Shown piece after piece: positions 1 through 11,785 of a stretch of DNA of 64,000 bases. Position numbers and translations under genes: made by a program. The stretch is from contig NZ_BCXH01000001.1 of assembly GCF_001895005.1 (NCBI RefSeq), forward strand, positions 248,001 to 312,000. The letters run 5' to 3'. The first letter of the stretch is position 1. The number at the start of each line of letters is the position of its first letter. The notes beneath the pieces were generated by a model. That model had not been told where the DNA came from. It saw only the letters and a list, made by a program, of their open reading frames with translations, and did not search any database. Source of the DNA: Rhodococcus yunnanensis NBRC 103083. Its GTDB lineage: Bacteria > Actinomycetota > Actinomycetes > Mycobacteriales > Mycobacteriaceae.

Positions 1-17
1 CCCACCGCACCGAGTAA
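1..17 (+). CDS. prmA: Possible 3' end of propane monooxygenase large subunit (partial)
   Basis: The first bases contain an open frame that ends in TAA at 15-17, 28 bases before the reductase start. In known propane monooxygenase operons the gene in this place is the large hydroxylase subunit. Only about five codons are visible, so the identity rests on gene order alone and no residue supports it directly. Confidence 0.3.
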
Positions 18-45
18 TCAGCACGACAGACATCAGGAGAAGCAC

Positions 46-1089
46 GTGGCCGACACACATCGCATCAATTTCGAACCTGTCGATATCGACATGGAGGTTC
101 GTGAGGACGAAAGCATTCTCGACGCAGCGTTTCGTCAGGGAATCCATTTGATGCACGGTTGCCGAGAAGGACGTTGTTCCGCCTGCAAGTCCTTCGTTCT
201 CGACGGGGACATCCAGATGGAGAACTACTCGACGTTCGCGTGCAACGAATCGGAGGTGGACGAGGGGTTCGTATTGCTCTGTCGCACACATGCATACAGC
301 GACTGCACGATCGAATTGTTGAATTTCGACGAGGACGAACTACTCGGCGGCCTCCCCATCCAGGATGTGACCACGCGTGTCGTCGCCGTCGAATCGATGA
401 CGGGTGACATCGTGTCGTTGCGCCTTGCGCCGACCGCGCCCGAAGGTTTCCAGTTCAAGGCCGGCCAGTACGCAGATCTGCACCTCCCCGGAACCGAGGA
501 GACCAGATCGTTTTCCATGGCCTCGACTCCCTCGTCTCCGGGCGACGTCGAGTTCTTGATCAAGAAGTATCCCGGGGGCAAATTCGCTGCACTGCTCGAC
601 GACGGCATATCGGTCGGGGACGAGATTGCGCTGACCGGACCGTACGGCTCGTCGACGTTGAAGGACGGTCACGTTCTGCCTGTCGTATGCATCGGGGGAG
701 GGGCAGGCATGGCGCCGATCCTGTCCCTCGTCCGGCACATGAGCGAGACGTCCAACCCGCGACCGGTTCACTTCTATTACGGCGCAAGAACTCCCGAAGA
801 TCTGTTCTACATCGACGAGATCTCGGAAGTGGGCCGCGGGTTGACCGATTTCGCGTTCATCGCGTGTGTCTCGGACGCGGCGGGTGCGCAGGGATCGGGT
901 TCGCTCTCGTTCGAGGAGGGCAACGTCACCGATGTAGTACGCAGATTGGAACCCGGCATAGCCAAATCGGAGGTCTACCTGTGCGGACCACCTCCGATGG
1001 TGGATGCGGCACTCGAGCTTCTCGATGTGTGCGGCACGCCGAAAGACCAAGTTTTCTACGACAAGTTCACCAGCCCCGCCTTCGATTAA
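46..1089 (+). CDS. prmB: Propane monooxygenase reductase component
   Basis: This 347-residue protein passes electrons from NADH to the diiron hydroxylase of the soluble propane monooxygenase. The N-terminal plant-type ferredoxin domain shows the [2Fe-2S] cysteines C39, C44 and C47, with C79 as the fourth ligand. An FAD-binding ferredoxin-reductase domain follows (about 105-205, including RSFSMAS), then an NAD-binding domain (about 210-345, with GGGAGMAPI and CGPPPM). The start is GTG at 46, preceded by GGAGAAG. The length is normal for the family. It is co-directional with the hydroxylase small subunit, the coupling protein and GroEL, the order seen in Rhodococcus and Gordonia prm operons. 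A role in oxidising propane or another short alkane or ketone is inferred from family; the substrate cannot be read from sequence. Confidence 0.93.
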   Translation: MADTHRINFEPVDIDMEVREDESILDAAFRQGIHLMHGCREGRCSACKSFVLDGDIQMENYSTFACNESEVDEGFVLLCRTHAYSDCTIELLNFDEDELLGGLPIQDVTTRVVAVESMTGDIVSLRLAPTAPEGFQFKAGQYADLHLPGTEETRSFSMASTPSSPGDVEFLIKKYPGGKFAALLDDGISVGDEIALTGPYGSSTLKDGHVLPVVCIGGGAGMAPILSLVRHMSETSNPRPVHFYYGARTPEDLFYIDEISEVGRGLTDFAFIACVSDAAGAQGSGSLSFEEGNVTDVVRRLEPGIAKSEVYLCGPPPMVDAALELLDVCGTPKDQVFYDKFTSPAFD

Positions 1090-1137
1090 CCATCAGTTGT
1101 ACCGAATCAGCCCACTGCGACAACCGAGAGGCAAGAG

Positions 1138-2244
1138 ATGACTGCCACCACCGAGGGGAAGCAACGTAGCTTTCCCAAGATCGAGTTCACCGACTCCGAA
1201 GCAGGTGCGCTCGAGTTCCCGAGTTCGAAGTCACGCACGTACAGCTACTTTCAACCCGCCAAGCGCCGGGCAACGATGTACGAGGACGTGACCGTCGACG
1301 TCCAACCCGACCCCGACCGCCACTTGTCGCAGGGCTGGATCTACGGATTCGGTGATGGGCCGGGTGGATATCCGCAGGAATGGACGAAGGCGGCGTCGTC
1401 GAACTGGCACGCTTTTCTCGACCCGAACGAGGAATGGGATCAAACCATCTTCCGCAACAATTCGGCCGTCGTTCATCAGGTGGAATTGTGTCTGAGCAAT
1501 GCCAAGCGAGCACGAGCGTACGACGGCTGGAACACGCCGTGGCTCACGTTCGTCCAACGCAATCTCGGCGCGTGGATGCACGCGGAGAACGGTTTGGCAC
1601 TGCACGTCTTCACCTCGATTCAACGGTCGGGGCCGACGAACATGATCAACACGGCTGTTGCAGTCAACGCGGCACACAAGATGCGCTTCGCACAGGACCT
1701 TGCGCTGTTCAATCTTGATCTGTCCGAAGCCGATGTGGCATTCGACGGATCCGCACACAAGGACGTCTGGCAGAACGCACCGGAATGGCAGCCGACTCGT
1801 GAGGTGGTCGAACAGCTGACCGCTGTACCGGATTGGTGCGAACTGCTGTTCGCGACGAACATCGTCTTCGAGCAGCTACTCGGATCGCTCTTCCGCACCG
1901 AACTGGTGATGCAGATCTCGGCACGCAACGGCGACTACATCACGCCGACCATCGTCGGTACCGGCGAGCACGATTACGACCGCGATCTGAGCTACACCCG
2001 AACCCTCTTTCAACTGCTGACACGGGATCCGGAGCACGGGGAAGCGAATCGTGCACTGTTCGGTGAGTGGATGTCGGTGTGGGTACCGCGATGCCTGGAC
2101 GCAGCGCGGGCATTGCAGCCGATCTGGTCTCAGCCCGCGGACAAGGCCGTCACCTTCGCCTCCAGCCTGGATACGGCCTCCGAGAAATTCACCGTTCTGC
2201 TCGAAAGCCTCGGCCTCGACATCCCCAAGGAGTTGGCACGATGA
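1138..2244 (+). CDS. prmC: Propane monooxygenase hydroxylase small (beta) subunit
   Basis: A 368-residue protein of the ferritin-like bacterial multicomponent monooxygenase beta-subunit family. It packs against the diiron large subunit and carries no iron site of its own. Family-like stretches include the N-terminal [20 protein letters not shown] region and the helix-rich middle with [15 protein letters not shown]. The start is ATG at 1138, preceded by GAGAGGCAAGAG. Its stop overlaps the start of the coupling protein by four bases (ATGA), which points to translational coupling. It lies 48 bases downstream of the reductase. Confidence 0.93.
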   Translation: MTATTEGKQRSFPKIEFTDSEAGALEFPSSKSRTYSYFQPAKRRATMYEDVTVDVQPDPDRHLSQGWIYGFGDGPGGYPQEWTKAASSNWHAFLDPNEEWDQTIFRNNSAVVHQVELCLSNAKRARAYDGWNTPWLTFVQRNLGAWMHAENGLALHVFTSIQRSGPTNMINTAVAVNAAHKMRFAQDLALFNLDLSEADVAFDGSAHKDVWQNAPEWQPTREVVEQLTAVPDWCELLFATNIVFEQLLGSLFRTELVMQISARNGDYITPTIVGTGEHDYDRDLSYTRTLFQLLTRDPEHGEANRALFGEWMSVWVPRCLDAARALQPIWSQPADKAVTFASSLDTASEKFTVLLESLGLDIPKELAR

Positions 2245-2585
2245 CCATGCATTTCGGATCCGACACTGAATTTTCCAACATGTGTGGCGTCACGCTGATG
2301 AACACCCCGATCGGACGCGTGGTCGCGGAGGTCATGGGCGCAAAGGACGGCGTCGAGCTCACCGAGTACCCGTCGATGATTCGAGTCGACGGCAAGAAGC
2401 TGCTCGATTTCGACTACGACGAACTCACCGACGCGCTCGGACAGGAATTCGACGGATCCATATTCGAGGAGATCAGTTCGACGCACTACGGTCGGATGGT
2501 TCATCTGGACGACAAGACAATACTGTTCGCCAGTCCCGAGGATGCGGCAGAGTACATCGGGTTCGATCTGGCTGAACGTCACTGA
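2241..2585 (+). CDS. prmD: Propane monooxygenase coupling (effector) protein
   Basis: A 114-residue MmoB/DmpM-type effector that binds the hydroxylase and tunes substrate access and turnover; it has no cofactor. I chose ATG at 2241, which overlaps the previous stop, because the frame upstream of it lies within prmC. The sequence has the usual small-effector look: [20 protein letters not shown] near the N-terminus, then an acidic core and a short C-terminal helix. It is followed two bases later by the next gene, so the operon is tightly coupled. Confidence 0.92.
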   Translation: MTMHFGSDTEFSNMCGVTLMNTPIGRVVAEVMGAKDGVELTEYPSMIRVDGKKLLDFDYDELTDALGQEFDGSIFEEISSTHYGRMVHLDDKTILFASPEDAAEYIGFDLAERH

Positions 2586-2587
2586 CC

Positions 2588-4889
<2,302 letters not shown>

Positions 4890-4899
4890 AGTGGCAGAT

Positions 4900-4928
4900 C
4901 CTCTCGTCCTGGTGTGCAGGACGAGAGG
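4900..4928. terminator. Hairpin terminator between groEL and the convergent lipoprotein gene
   Basis: CCTCTCGTCCTG (4900-4911) pairs perfectly with CAGGACGAGAGG (4917-4928) around a five-base loop. It lies between two converging genes, so it can serve both. There is no long T-tract, as is usual for actinobacterial terminators. Confidence 0.85.
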
Positions 4929-4949
4929 TTCTCTCGGTCACCTGGTACG

Positions 4950-5924
4950 TCAGGCTGCGGACAGAGGCTGCAGGACCGTCGACTCCACCTCGCCGAGCCA
5001 ATTGTCAGCGGTGTCGTAGTCGGTCACGCTCGATACCAGGCCGTACACGTGTCCGGCCTGCGCAGCGGGAATCCGACCGAACAGTGTGTTGTCGAGAACG
5101 GCCTGCACGGTCTCGCTGGTCGAGCCGTCGGCGTTCAGCGGGAACAGAATTACGGTGACGCCTGCGAGGATGTCGGGGATCTGTTCGAACGAGTACGACT
5201 CGTACCCCCGATCGGTGTAATCGGTGGGGATGCCCGGCCCGTACTTCAGGCCCAATTCGTTGACGACCAGATTGCCGATCGCTCCGGTCGGTTGCTGAAT
5301 GGAGAACTGTCCCTCCTCGTCACCGAGGGAGATGTGCGCCCACTCGTTGCCGCCTATGACGTCGGCGTACTCCGATTTCACTCGATCCAGTGTGGCCTCG
5401 TAGGCGGCCTTCGAGTCGTTCAGCTCGTCGTCTCGGCCCAGGGCCGACGCGAGGTCGGTGGTGATCTTCTGCCAATCTCCTCGGCTGTCGCCCTTGACCA
5501 CTACCGTCGGTGCGATGGTGGCCAGCTGGTCGTACGTGGCCTGATCGATCTCGTCTGCATCGCCGACGATGACGTCGGGATCCGCGGATGCGATTGCTTC
5601 GAAGTTGTATTCGCCGAACGGCCCGATGGTGGGTAGTCCGTCGACGAACTCTTGCTGAGCCGGCGTGAATTCCTCGATCCAACTCGAGTAGTCCTGCGTG
5701 GCGACAGGCTTCACGCCCAGGGACATCAGCTGCCAGGGTGTGTCGTACGACGCTGCGACCACACGGTCGGGAGACGCCGGTACCTCGATGGATCCGTACA
5801 CGGTCTCGACGGTGCGCGTCTCTGCGTCGGCATCGGAGGAATCGCCGGAAGTACACCCAGCGAGCAAACCTGCGACCGCAACGGTGGCCGCGAATGTGGT
5901 GAAGATGGAACGCCCAATGCGCAC
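4950..5924 (-). CDS. Fe3+-siderophore ABC transporter substrate-binding lipoprotein
   Basis: A 324-residue binding protein of the FepB/FecB (TroA-like, class III) family. It is exported and lipid-anchored: the N-terminus has a basic start, a hydrophobic stretch and a lipobox LAGC with C24. The mature part contains the typical DRVVAASYDTPWQLMSLGV start and two lobes (ADPDVIVGDA in the first). It would capture a ferric siderophore and deliver it to a permease, but no permease or ATPase gene is nearby, so it is an orphan binding protein or works with a distant system. An IdeR-type box lies just upstream (5943-5961), which suggests repression when iron is plentiful. The siderophore cannot be named. 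Confidence 0.88.
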   Translation of the reverse strand: MRIGRSIFTTFAATVAVAGLLAGCTSGDSSDADAETRTVETVYGSIEVPASPDRVVAASYDTPWQLMSLGVKPVATQDYSSWIEEFTPAQQEFVDGLPTIGPFGEYNFEAIASADPDVIVGDADEIDQATYDQLATIAPTVVVKGDSRGDWQKITTDLASALGRDDELNDSKAAYEATLDRVKSEYADVIGGNEWAHISLGDEEGQFSIQQPTGAIGNLVVNELGLKYGPGIPTDYTDRGYESYSFEQIPDILAGVTVILFPLNADGSTSETVQAVLDNTLFGRIPAAQAGHVYGLVSSVTDYDTADNWLGEVESTVLQPLSAA

Positions 5925-5942
5925 GTGAAGCTCCTCGATCTA

Positions 5943-5961
5943 ATAGGTCAGGCAATCCTAA
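5943..5961 (-). promoter_or_regulatory. IdeR/DtxR iron box
   Basis: On the minus strand the 19 bases read TTAGGATTGCCTGACCTAT. By my count, 14 of 19 positions match the DtxR/IdeR consensus TTAGGTTAGGCTAACCTAA. The site begins 19 bases upstream of the start codon of the siderophore-binding lipoprotein, a normal place for an iron repressor operator. Confidence 0.8.
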
Positions 5962-6015
5962 GTAGTCGAAGAATGTTCAGTTCACTCGGTACCCGAATGG
6001 CCTCGCGCGGACGGT

Positions 6016-6312
6016 TCAGATGTCATCGGCGCGGACGATTCGCCGACGCGCAGAAATGAGCTGTACCTCGGGGCGGGACGCGCCGTGTCGCTCGATTCGG
6101 TCGAGCACCTCGGACACGTGTACCGAATCGGCTGCGACGACGGATGCACCGATGCCTGCGCGACGATGCAGTTCGAGATGATCGACTTCGGCGACCGACA
6201 CGGAATACTTGCGTTGCATCTCCGCCACGATCGGGCGAATCAGCGAACGCTTCTCCTTCAAGGAGTGCACGTCGCCCAGGAGAAAGTCGAGTTCGATCCA
6301 TCCGATCCACAT
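6016..6312 (-). CDS. DUF503 family protein
   Basis: A 98-residue protein of the DUF503 family (YlxP-like), which in many bacteria is encoded near ribosome-binding factor and translation genes. The hallmark is visible: an N-terminal beta strand with DFLLGDVHSLKEKRSLIRPI, followed by VSVAEVDH. The biochemical role is not established. It stands alone here, between an SDR gene and the iron-regulated lipoprotein, both on the same strand but separated by a terminator on one side and an iron box on the other. Confidence 0.85.
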   Translation of the reverse strand: MWIGWIELDFLLGDVHSLKEKRSLIRPIVAEMQRKYSVSVAEVDHLELHRRAGIGASVVAADSVHVSEVLDRIERHGASRPEVQLISARRRIVRADDI

Positions 6313-6392
6313 CGCACCGAAGCCTAAGGCTCAGTGCGCGGACGCACAAACGCGCCCGCACGATCACCGTGTGGATGAGCTGAGATACAGAT

Positions 6393-6430
6393 CGAGCTCG
6401 GGGGGTGGCAGTCGTCCACCCCCGAGCTCG
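6393..6430 (-). terminator. Strong hairpin terminator after the SDR gene
   Basis: GAGCTCGGGGGGTGG (6394-6408) pairs with CCACCCCCGAGCTC (6416-6429), leaving a loop of about seven bases and one extra G. It lies 19 bases beyond the stop codon of the SDR gene. It is very GC-rich and has no T-tract. Confidence 0.82.
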
Positions 6431-6448
6431 ACCTCTGTTCGGGCCGGG

Positions 6449-7273
6449 TCAGCCCTGAGCTTCGATGGCGACGGGTTGCCACTGTTCCCAGTTCGCAAGA
6501 CGACTCTCGTAGTCCGCCTTGGCGATTGCCAACGGCGCCTCGCCGAAGAAGACGCGCAGCGGCGGCACGTCGGCGTCGACGACCTTGAGTATCGCGCGCG
6601 CCGAGGCCTGTGGGTCGCCGGGCTTCGACGTGCGTTGTGCGCGTGCCGCATTGGCGGCTTCGTGTGCCTCCGCGTACGCGGGAAGTTCGGTTGCTCGGGC
6701 GGACGAAGATCCACTCCAATCGGTCGAGAAACCGCCTGGCTCGATCAATGTCACATGGATTCCGAAAGATTCGACTTCCTGGGCGAGTGACTGCGAGAAA
6801 CCTTCCAACGCCCACTTCGAGGCGTGGTACAGGCCGACATTCTGGAATGCGCTGATCCCGCCGATCGAGGAGACCTGCAGGATGTGGCCGCTGCGCTGTG
6901 CACGCAGAAATGGCAGCGCTGCCTGTGTAATCCAGAGTGCGCCGAATACATTGGTCTCGAGCTGGTCCCGAGCCTGCTGTTCACTGACTTCTTCGACGAA
7001 ACCGAACAGACCGTAACCGGCGTTGTTGACGACGATGTCGAGCCGGCCGAAATGAGCGTGCGCGCGTTCGACTGCCGCGAAGTCGGCGGCGCGGTCGGTG
7101 ACGTCGAGCTGTATCGGTAGCAGCGCGTCGCCGTATTTGTCGGCGAGATCGGTGAGTGTCGAGGTGTCCCGCGCGGTTGCGGCGACTTTGTCACCACGCT
7201 CGAGGGCTGCTATCGCCCATTCACGTCCGAATCCACGGGATGTACCGGTGATGAACCAGACTTTGTCTGCCAT
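6449..7273 (-). CDS. Short-chain dehydrogenase/reductase (SDR)
   Basis: A 274-residue classical SDR. The Rossmann glycine motif is TGTSRGFG near the N-terminus, NNAGYG marks the core, and the catalytic set is the Ser of QVSSIGG with YHASKWALEG (Tyr-x3-Lys). Substrate is unknown; related proteins are annotated only as oxidoreductases. The frame stays open further upstream, but ATG at 7273 starts the family's normal N-terminus (MADKVWFITG) and has GGAGAAGG in front. It lies 94 bases downstream of a thiolase on the same strand, with a hairpin in between. Confidence 0.88.
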   Translation of the reverse strand: MADKVWFITGTSRGFGREWAIAALERGDKVAATARDTSTLTDLADKYGDALLPIQLDVTDRAADFAAVERAHAHFGRLDIVVNNAGYGLFGFVEEVSEQQARDQLETNVFGALWITQAALPFLRAQRSGHILQVSSIGGISAFQNVGLYHASKWALEGFSQSLAQEVESFGIHVTLIEPGGFSTDWSGSSSARATELPAYAEAHEAANAARAQRTSKPGDPQASARAILKVVDADVPPLRVFFGEAPLAIAKADYESRLANWEQWQPVAIEAQG

Positions 7274-7338
7274 GCTCGAACCCTTCTCCTCTACGCACGC
7301 CGTGTCCGCGGCGTGTCCGGTTGCGTGCAACGCCGATC

Positions 7339-7366
7339 ACACCCTCGGCCATTCCCCGACGGGTGT
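7339..7366 (-). terminator. Probable terminator just after the thiolase gene
   Basis: ACACCCTCGG (7339-7348) can pair with CCGACGGGTGT (7356-7366) with one bulged base and a loop of about seven bases. It begins one base beyond the thiolase stop and separates that gene from the SDR gene downstream. Confidence 0.45.
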
Positions 7367-7367
7367 G

Positions 7368-8558
7368 TTACTTCTTGGGTACGCGGATGATGAGGGCGTC
7401 GCCTTGTCCGCCGCCGCCGCAGAGTGCGGCTGCGCCGATTCCGCCGCCGCGGCGCTCCAGTTCGAGTGCGAGGTGCAGTGCGATACGTGCCCCGGACATT
7501 CCGAGTGGGTGCCCGATCGCGATGGCGCCGCCGTTGACGTTGACCTTCGACTCGTCGATACCGAGCTCGCGTGCCGAGGCGATCCCGACGGCCGCGAACG
7601 CTTCGTTGATTTCGATGAGATCGAGATCGGCCGGGTCGATGCCTTCCTTGGTGCAGGCTGCGACGATGGCCCGTGCCGGTTGGGACTGCAGCGACGAGTC
7701 CGGACCGGCGACGACGCCGTGGGCTCCGATTTCGGCGATCCAGTCCAGTCCGAGTGCTTCGGCTTTGGTTTTGCTCATCACGATCACCGCGGCGGCGCCG
7801 TCGTTGATGGTCGAGGCGTTGCCTGCGGTGATGGTGCCGGTCTTGGAGAAGGCTGGGCGCAGTCCTGCCAGTGTGTCGGTGGTGGTGTCGGCGCGGATTC
7901 CTTCGTCGCGGGCGAAGACGATCGGCTCGCCTTTGCGTTGCGGGATCGTGACGGGGACCACTTCGTTGTCGAAGATGCCGTTCTTCCATGCCGCGGCGGC
8001 GCGTTGATGGGAGGCGGCGGCGAAGGCGTCTTGTTCTTCGCGGGTGGAGGCGAGGTCGCCGTTGTTGCGTGATTCGGTCAGTCCGCCCATGGCTTGGTCG
8101 GTGAAGATGTCGTAGAGGCCGTCGTAGGCGAGGTGGTCTTTGAGGGTGACGTCGCCGTATTTGAATCCGGCGCGCGATTTTTCGAGCATGTGTGGTGCCT
8201 GGGTCATCGATTCCTGTCCGCCGGCGACGACGATGTCGAATTCGCCTGCGCGGATCAGTTGGTCGGCCATGGCGATGGCGGTGACTCCGGACAGGCAGAC
8301 CTTGTTGATGGTCAGTGCGGGGACGTCCATCGGGATTCCTGCTGCGACGGCGGCTTGGCGGGCGGGGATCTGGCCTGCGCCTGCGGTGAGGACCTGGCCC
8401 ATGATGACGTATTCGACGGATTCGGGTGCTATCCCGGATTTGTCGAGGGCGCCTTTGATGGCGATACCGCCGAGTTCCGAACCCGACAGATCCTTCAACG
8501 AACCCATCAGGCGTCCGACAGGGGTCCGAGCCCCGGCAACGATGACAGAAGTGACCAC
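7368..8558 (-). CDS. Acetyl-CoA C-acetyltransferase (thiolase)
   Basis: A 396-residue biosynthetic-type thiolase that joins two acetyl-CoA to acetoacetyl-CoA or runs in reverse in fatty acid breakdown. The nucleophile is C88 in NKVCLSG. The C-terminal catalytic motifs are [17 protein letters not shown] (His) and [11 protein letters not shown] (second Cys). The start is GTG at 8558 with GGAGGA close upstream. Such genes are called fadA/thlA/atoB in different genomes, and I do not choose a symbol. It is divergent from a VOC protein, sharing a 230-base intergenic region. Confidence 0.93.
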   Translation of the reverse strand: MVTSVIVAGARTPVGRLMGSLKDLSGSELGGIAIKGALDKSGIAPESVEYVIMGQVLTAGAGQIPARQAAVAAGIPMDVPALTINKVCLSGVTAIAMADQLIRAGEFDIVVAGGQESMTQAPHMLEKSRAGFKYGDVTLKDHLAYDGLYDIFTDQAMGGLTESRNNGDLASTREEQDAFAAASHQRAAAAWKNGIFDNEVVPVTIPQRKGEPIVFARDEGIRADTTTDTLAGLRPAFSKTGTITAGNASTINDGAAAVIVMSKTKAEALGLDWIAEIGAHGVVAGPDSSLQSQPARAIVAACTKEGIDPADLDLIEINEAFAAVGIASARELGIDESKVNVNGGAIAIGHPLGMSGARIALHLALELERRGGGIGAAALCGGGGQGDALIIRVPKK

Positions 8559-8788
8559 GACAATCCTCCGGGAGCTTCACGACGAACCAGACGTCACAAG
8601 TCAACACCGGAATCGCGGTTCACCGAAAGGGTTGTGGTGCGCCCGAACGAGAACTGCTCGTATCGTGGGCGACCCCAGACTATCCGTCCACTCAGTGAAC
8701 GGCGTCGAGTGAAGAATCGAATAGTTGACACAGCAACGATCTGAAATACTGTCGAGTACGAGATGGACAACGCGAAAGGGCTGGGCCC

Positions 8789-9301
8789 ATGACCACCACA
8801 GATTCCGAGAGTGCGCGATCGGTGCGCTCCGATAGTGAGCGTGCCCGGATACGTGCCGAGTACCTGGCACCGCCCGAGACTCGACCGAAGTCTTCGGCCC
8901 GCGGGCTCCATCACACCGCGCTCGTGAGTTCCGATGTCGAAGCAACGATTCGCTTCTACCAGGGTTTGCTCGAATTTCCTCTGACCGAGCTGATCGAGAA
9001 CCGCGACTATCCAGGCTCGTCGCATTTCTTCTTCGACATCGGAAATGGAAATCTGCTCGCCTTCTTCGACTTTCCCGGACTGGACGTCGGGCCGTACAGG
9101 GAAGTATTGGGCGGGCTGCATCACGTCGCGATCAGTGTCGAACCTTCGCGTTGGGAAGCACTGCGAGACAAGCTGATCGGCGAGAAGATCGAGTTCATCG
9201 AGCACAGTGAGGTCTCCCTGTACTTCCGCGATCCCGACGGCGCCCGCATCGAGCTCATCTCGGACCCACTGGGAGAGATGTACGGCAACCACGTCCTCTA
9301 G
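8789..9301 (+). CDS. VOC family (glyoxalase/dioxygenase-like) protein
   Basis: A 170-residue single-module vicinal oxygen chelate protein. After a charged N-terminal extension of about 35 residues come the paired beta-alpha-beta-beta-beta units, with metal-ligand candidates His in GLHHTALVSSD, His in GLHHVAISVE and Glu in DPDGARIELIS. This is the residue pattern expected of a metal-binding VOC enzyme; the reaction could be lyase, isomerase or dioxygenase. ATG at 8789 lies 230 bases from the divergent thiolase start. I saw no specific link to methylmalonyl-CoA epimerase. Confidence 0.82.
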   Translation: MTTTDSESARSVRSDSERARIRAEYLAPPETRPKSSARGLHHTALVSSDVEATIRFYQGLLEFPLTELIENRDYPGSSHFFFDIGNGNLLAFFDFPGLDVGPYREVLGGLHHVAISVEPSRWEALRDKLIGEKIEFIEHSEVSLYFRDPDGARIELISDPLGEMYGNHVL

Positions 9302-9314
9302 GAGCGATCGTCGT

Positions 9315-11615
9315 TCAGGTCACGAGATCCAGAGCGGCAGAAACGATTCCATCGGCATCGATGCCGTGGTACCGATACACGTCGTCGAGAGAGCCGACCT
9401 GCCCGAATCCAGTCACCCCGAGTGCCGACCCGCGAACGCCGTTGATGCCCGCCAGGAATGCGAGTGTGTGCGGGTGCCCGTCGAGAACGGTGACCACGGG
9501 CGCAGTGCGCGTTGCAGGGAAGACGTGGTCGAGAATCCACGAGGCGGCAGTTCCGTGCCCACGCCGCGCCTGTAGGGCCTCGAAGATGAGTCCAGGGCTG
9601 GTGACGCACACGACGTCGGCTGCGATCCCCATCTCGGACAAACGATCCGCAGCGACGAGCGTGTCGGTCACCACTGCTCCCATCCCCACCAGGACGACCG
9701 CGCACTCGGGGTTCCGTCGCATCGTGTACGCACCCGCGACGGCATGACGCCGACGGTGTTCGCGTGCAGACGGGTCGGAGGGGACCGCGGCGAGAGTCTG
9801 ATCGACCGGACGTGTCGACAAGCGAAGATAGGACGACGTGCCGTCCGGGCGCCCCAGCCTGCCGATACACGCGAACAGTATCCATTCGGTGTCGATCGCG
9901 AACGCCGGTTCGTAACTGACGCACCCAGGCTGTTCGAGACCGATCGACGGTGTCGTGATCGATTGGTGTGCACCGCCTTCGGCCGCGAGCGTCACACCGG
10001 ACGGCGTGCCGACGAGTATCGATTGCCCGCCGGCGTAAATACCGAACGACCACGGCTCGAGAGCGCGCTCGACGAATGGGTCGTACATCACCCCGATGGG
10101 GAACAACGGTTGGCCCCAGCGGCTCCACGTCGTGCCCAGCTCACTCATCAAGCCGACGAGGTTGGTCTCGGCGATACCGAGCTCCATGTGTTGGCCCGTC
10201 GGCTTCTCACGCCAGTGCATGATCGTCTCCGCGTCGTCGGCGAACCAATCCCGACGCTCGTGCGGTGACCACACGCCGACCTTGTTGAGCCAACCGGCGA
10301 GGTTGGTCGTCGAACTCACATCCGGGCTGACGGTCACTACCCGTCTCGCTGCGTCCGGTGCAGCACGAGTCAGATCGAGAAGTGCTCGGCCCAACGCAGC
10401 CTGAGTCGTCGAAATCCCCGACGGGGTTCGGCCCATGTCTTCCGGCACCGACGGCGGCTCCTCCGAATCGACGGGCGGTCGTGTCAATGCAGCCGAGGTG
10501 GACGCGCAGACTGTCGCTGAATCGGATCCGGTGTCGAATCGGCGCCACGGATCGTCGGGATCGGCGCCGAGTGCGTGCGCCAGATCGTCGTATTGGTCGG
10601 AGCTGAGCAACGACGAGTGATTCTGTGGATGGCCTTCCGTCGGCAGTGCATGGCCCTTGATGGTGTACGCGATGATGACCGTGGGGCGTGTGTCGTCGAT
10701 CCGCGAATACGCATCCCGGAGTGCGTCGACGTCGTGGCCTCCGAGGTTCCGGATCGCACGGAGCAACGTCGCGTCGTCCAGATCTGCGATCGTCTTCTCG
10801 ACGGCGGGTGCGGAGTGGCCGTCGCCAGGCAGTCTGAGGCGCAACTCCTCTGCGGTACATCGAAGAAGTCGCTGGTACTCGGCGTTCGGCATGTCCAGAA
10901 TCCGGCGCCGAAGCTCGGAGCCACCCGGGCGTTCGAACAGCGACTCGAGCAGTGCACCGAACTTGACGGTGATCACCTGCCAACCGGCTGCGTCGAACAT
11001 TCTGCCCAGTCGATCTGCGGCGATGTTCGGAACGACGCGATCGAGCGACTGCCTGTTGAGGTCGACGATCCATACGATTTCACCGAGTTCGGCCACGGAG
11101 CTGTCCATCACCGCTTCCCACACCGCGCCCTCGTCCAACTCGGCATCGCCGACCAACGAGTACTGCCTGCCGACACCCGTGCTACCGAACGCGGTGTCGA
11201 CGTAGCGCCGCGCGATCGCGCCCCATATCGGCGCAGTCGCTCCTATTCCGACAGACCCCGTCGAGTAGTCGACCGAGTCGGGGTCCTTGCTTCGGCTCGG
11301 ATAGGACTGCAACCCTCCGAACTGCCGCAGAGTGGGGAGGTAGGACTCGTCGAGCCCGCCGAGCAGGTAGTTGATCGCGTGCAGGACCGGAGATGCGTGG
11401 GGCTTGACCGAGACTCGGTCTCCGGGTCGCAGCTGTTCGAACCACAGGGTCGTCATGATGGTGACGATCGACGCGCACGAGGCCTGGTGGCCTCCCACCT
11501 TCAGTCCGGACGGGTTGGGCCGGATTCGGTTGGCGTGGTGAATCATCGAGGTGGACAACCACAGCACTCGTCGTTCGATCTCGGCAAGTGTGTCGCTGTT
11601 GCACGGCGATGTCAT
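9315..11615 (-). CDS. Transketolase/pyruvate dehydrogenase E1-like thiamine diphosphate enzyme
   Basis: A 766-residue ThDP-dependent enzyme. The N-terminal half resembles homodimeric E1 (AceE-type): GGHQASCAS, HASPVLHAINYLLGGL, VDYSTGSVGIGATAPIW, then the ThDP/Mg motif VGDAELDEGAVWEA with VDLNRQSLD. The pyrimidine-binding domain (ETNLVGLMSELG) and a transketolase C-terminal domain follow. It is longer than ordinary transketolase and shorter than AceE, so the substrate is uncertain: a 2-oxo acid dehydrogenase or a ketol-transfer role are both possible. The frame is open 100 codons upstream, but ATG at 11615 has GAGGAG in front and leaves room for the divergent gene. No lipoyl E2 gene is adjacent. 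Confidence 0.85.
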   Translation of the reverse strand: MTSPCNSDTLAEIERRVLWLSTSMIHHANRIRPNPSGLKVGGHQASCASIVTIMTTLWFEQLRPGDRVSVKPHASPVLHAINYLLGGLDESYLPTLRQFGGLQSYPSRSKDPDSVDYSTGSVGIGATAPIWGAIARRYVDTAFGSTGVGRQYSLVGDAELDEGAVWEAVMDSSVAELGEIVWIVDLNRQSLDRVVPNIAADRLGRMFDAAGWQVITVKFGALLESLFERPGGSELRRRILDMPNAEYQRLLRCTAEELRLRLPGDGHSAPAVEKTIADLDDATLLRAIRNLGGHDVDALRDAYSRIDDTRPTVIIAYTIKGHALPTEGHPQNHSSLLSSDQYDDLAHALGADPDDPWRRFDTGSDSATVCASTSAALTRPPVDSEEPPSVPEDMGRTPSGISTTQAALGRALLDLTRAAPDAARRVVTVSPDVSSTTNLAGWLNKVGVWSPHERRDWFADDAETIMHWREKPTGQHMELGIAETNLVGLMSELGTTWSRWGQPLFPIGVMYDPFVERALEPWSFGIYAGGQSILVGTPSGVTLAAEGGAHQSITTPSIGLEQPGCVSYEPAFAIDTEWILFACIGRLGRPDGTSSYLRLSTRPVDQTLAAVPSDPSAREHRRRHAVAGAYTMRRNPECAVVLVGMGAVVTDTLVAADRLSEMGIAADVVCVTSPGLIFEALQARRGHGTAASWILDHVFPATRTAPVVTVLDGHPHTLAFLAGINGVRGSALGVTGFGQVGSLDDVYRYHGIDADGIVSAALDLVT

Positions 11616-11785
11616 CGGGGCTCCTCGCAGATCTGGACCACTTTCACTGTATGCAAGATCGAGGGGAATGGAACGGAGTCGATACGATTCGGGCCATGCA
11701 ATTCGGGCATACGATGAGCAACGCGCCGGGCGACGGTCCGGAATCGAACCGTCGTCCGCAGCCGTGCGGAGTTCGGAGGACGCAC

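Noticed and set aside
8789..9301. VOC gene as methylmalonyl-CoA epimerase next to an acetyl-CoA acetyltransferase, as in mycobacteria
   Set aside because: The sequence has a long charged N-terminal extension and does not show the epimerase pattern I would expect; kept as a general VOC protein.
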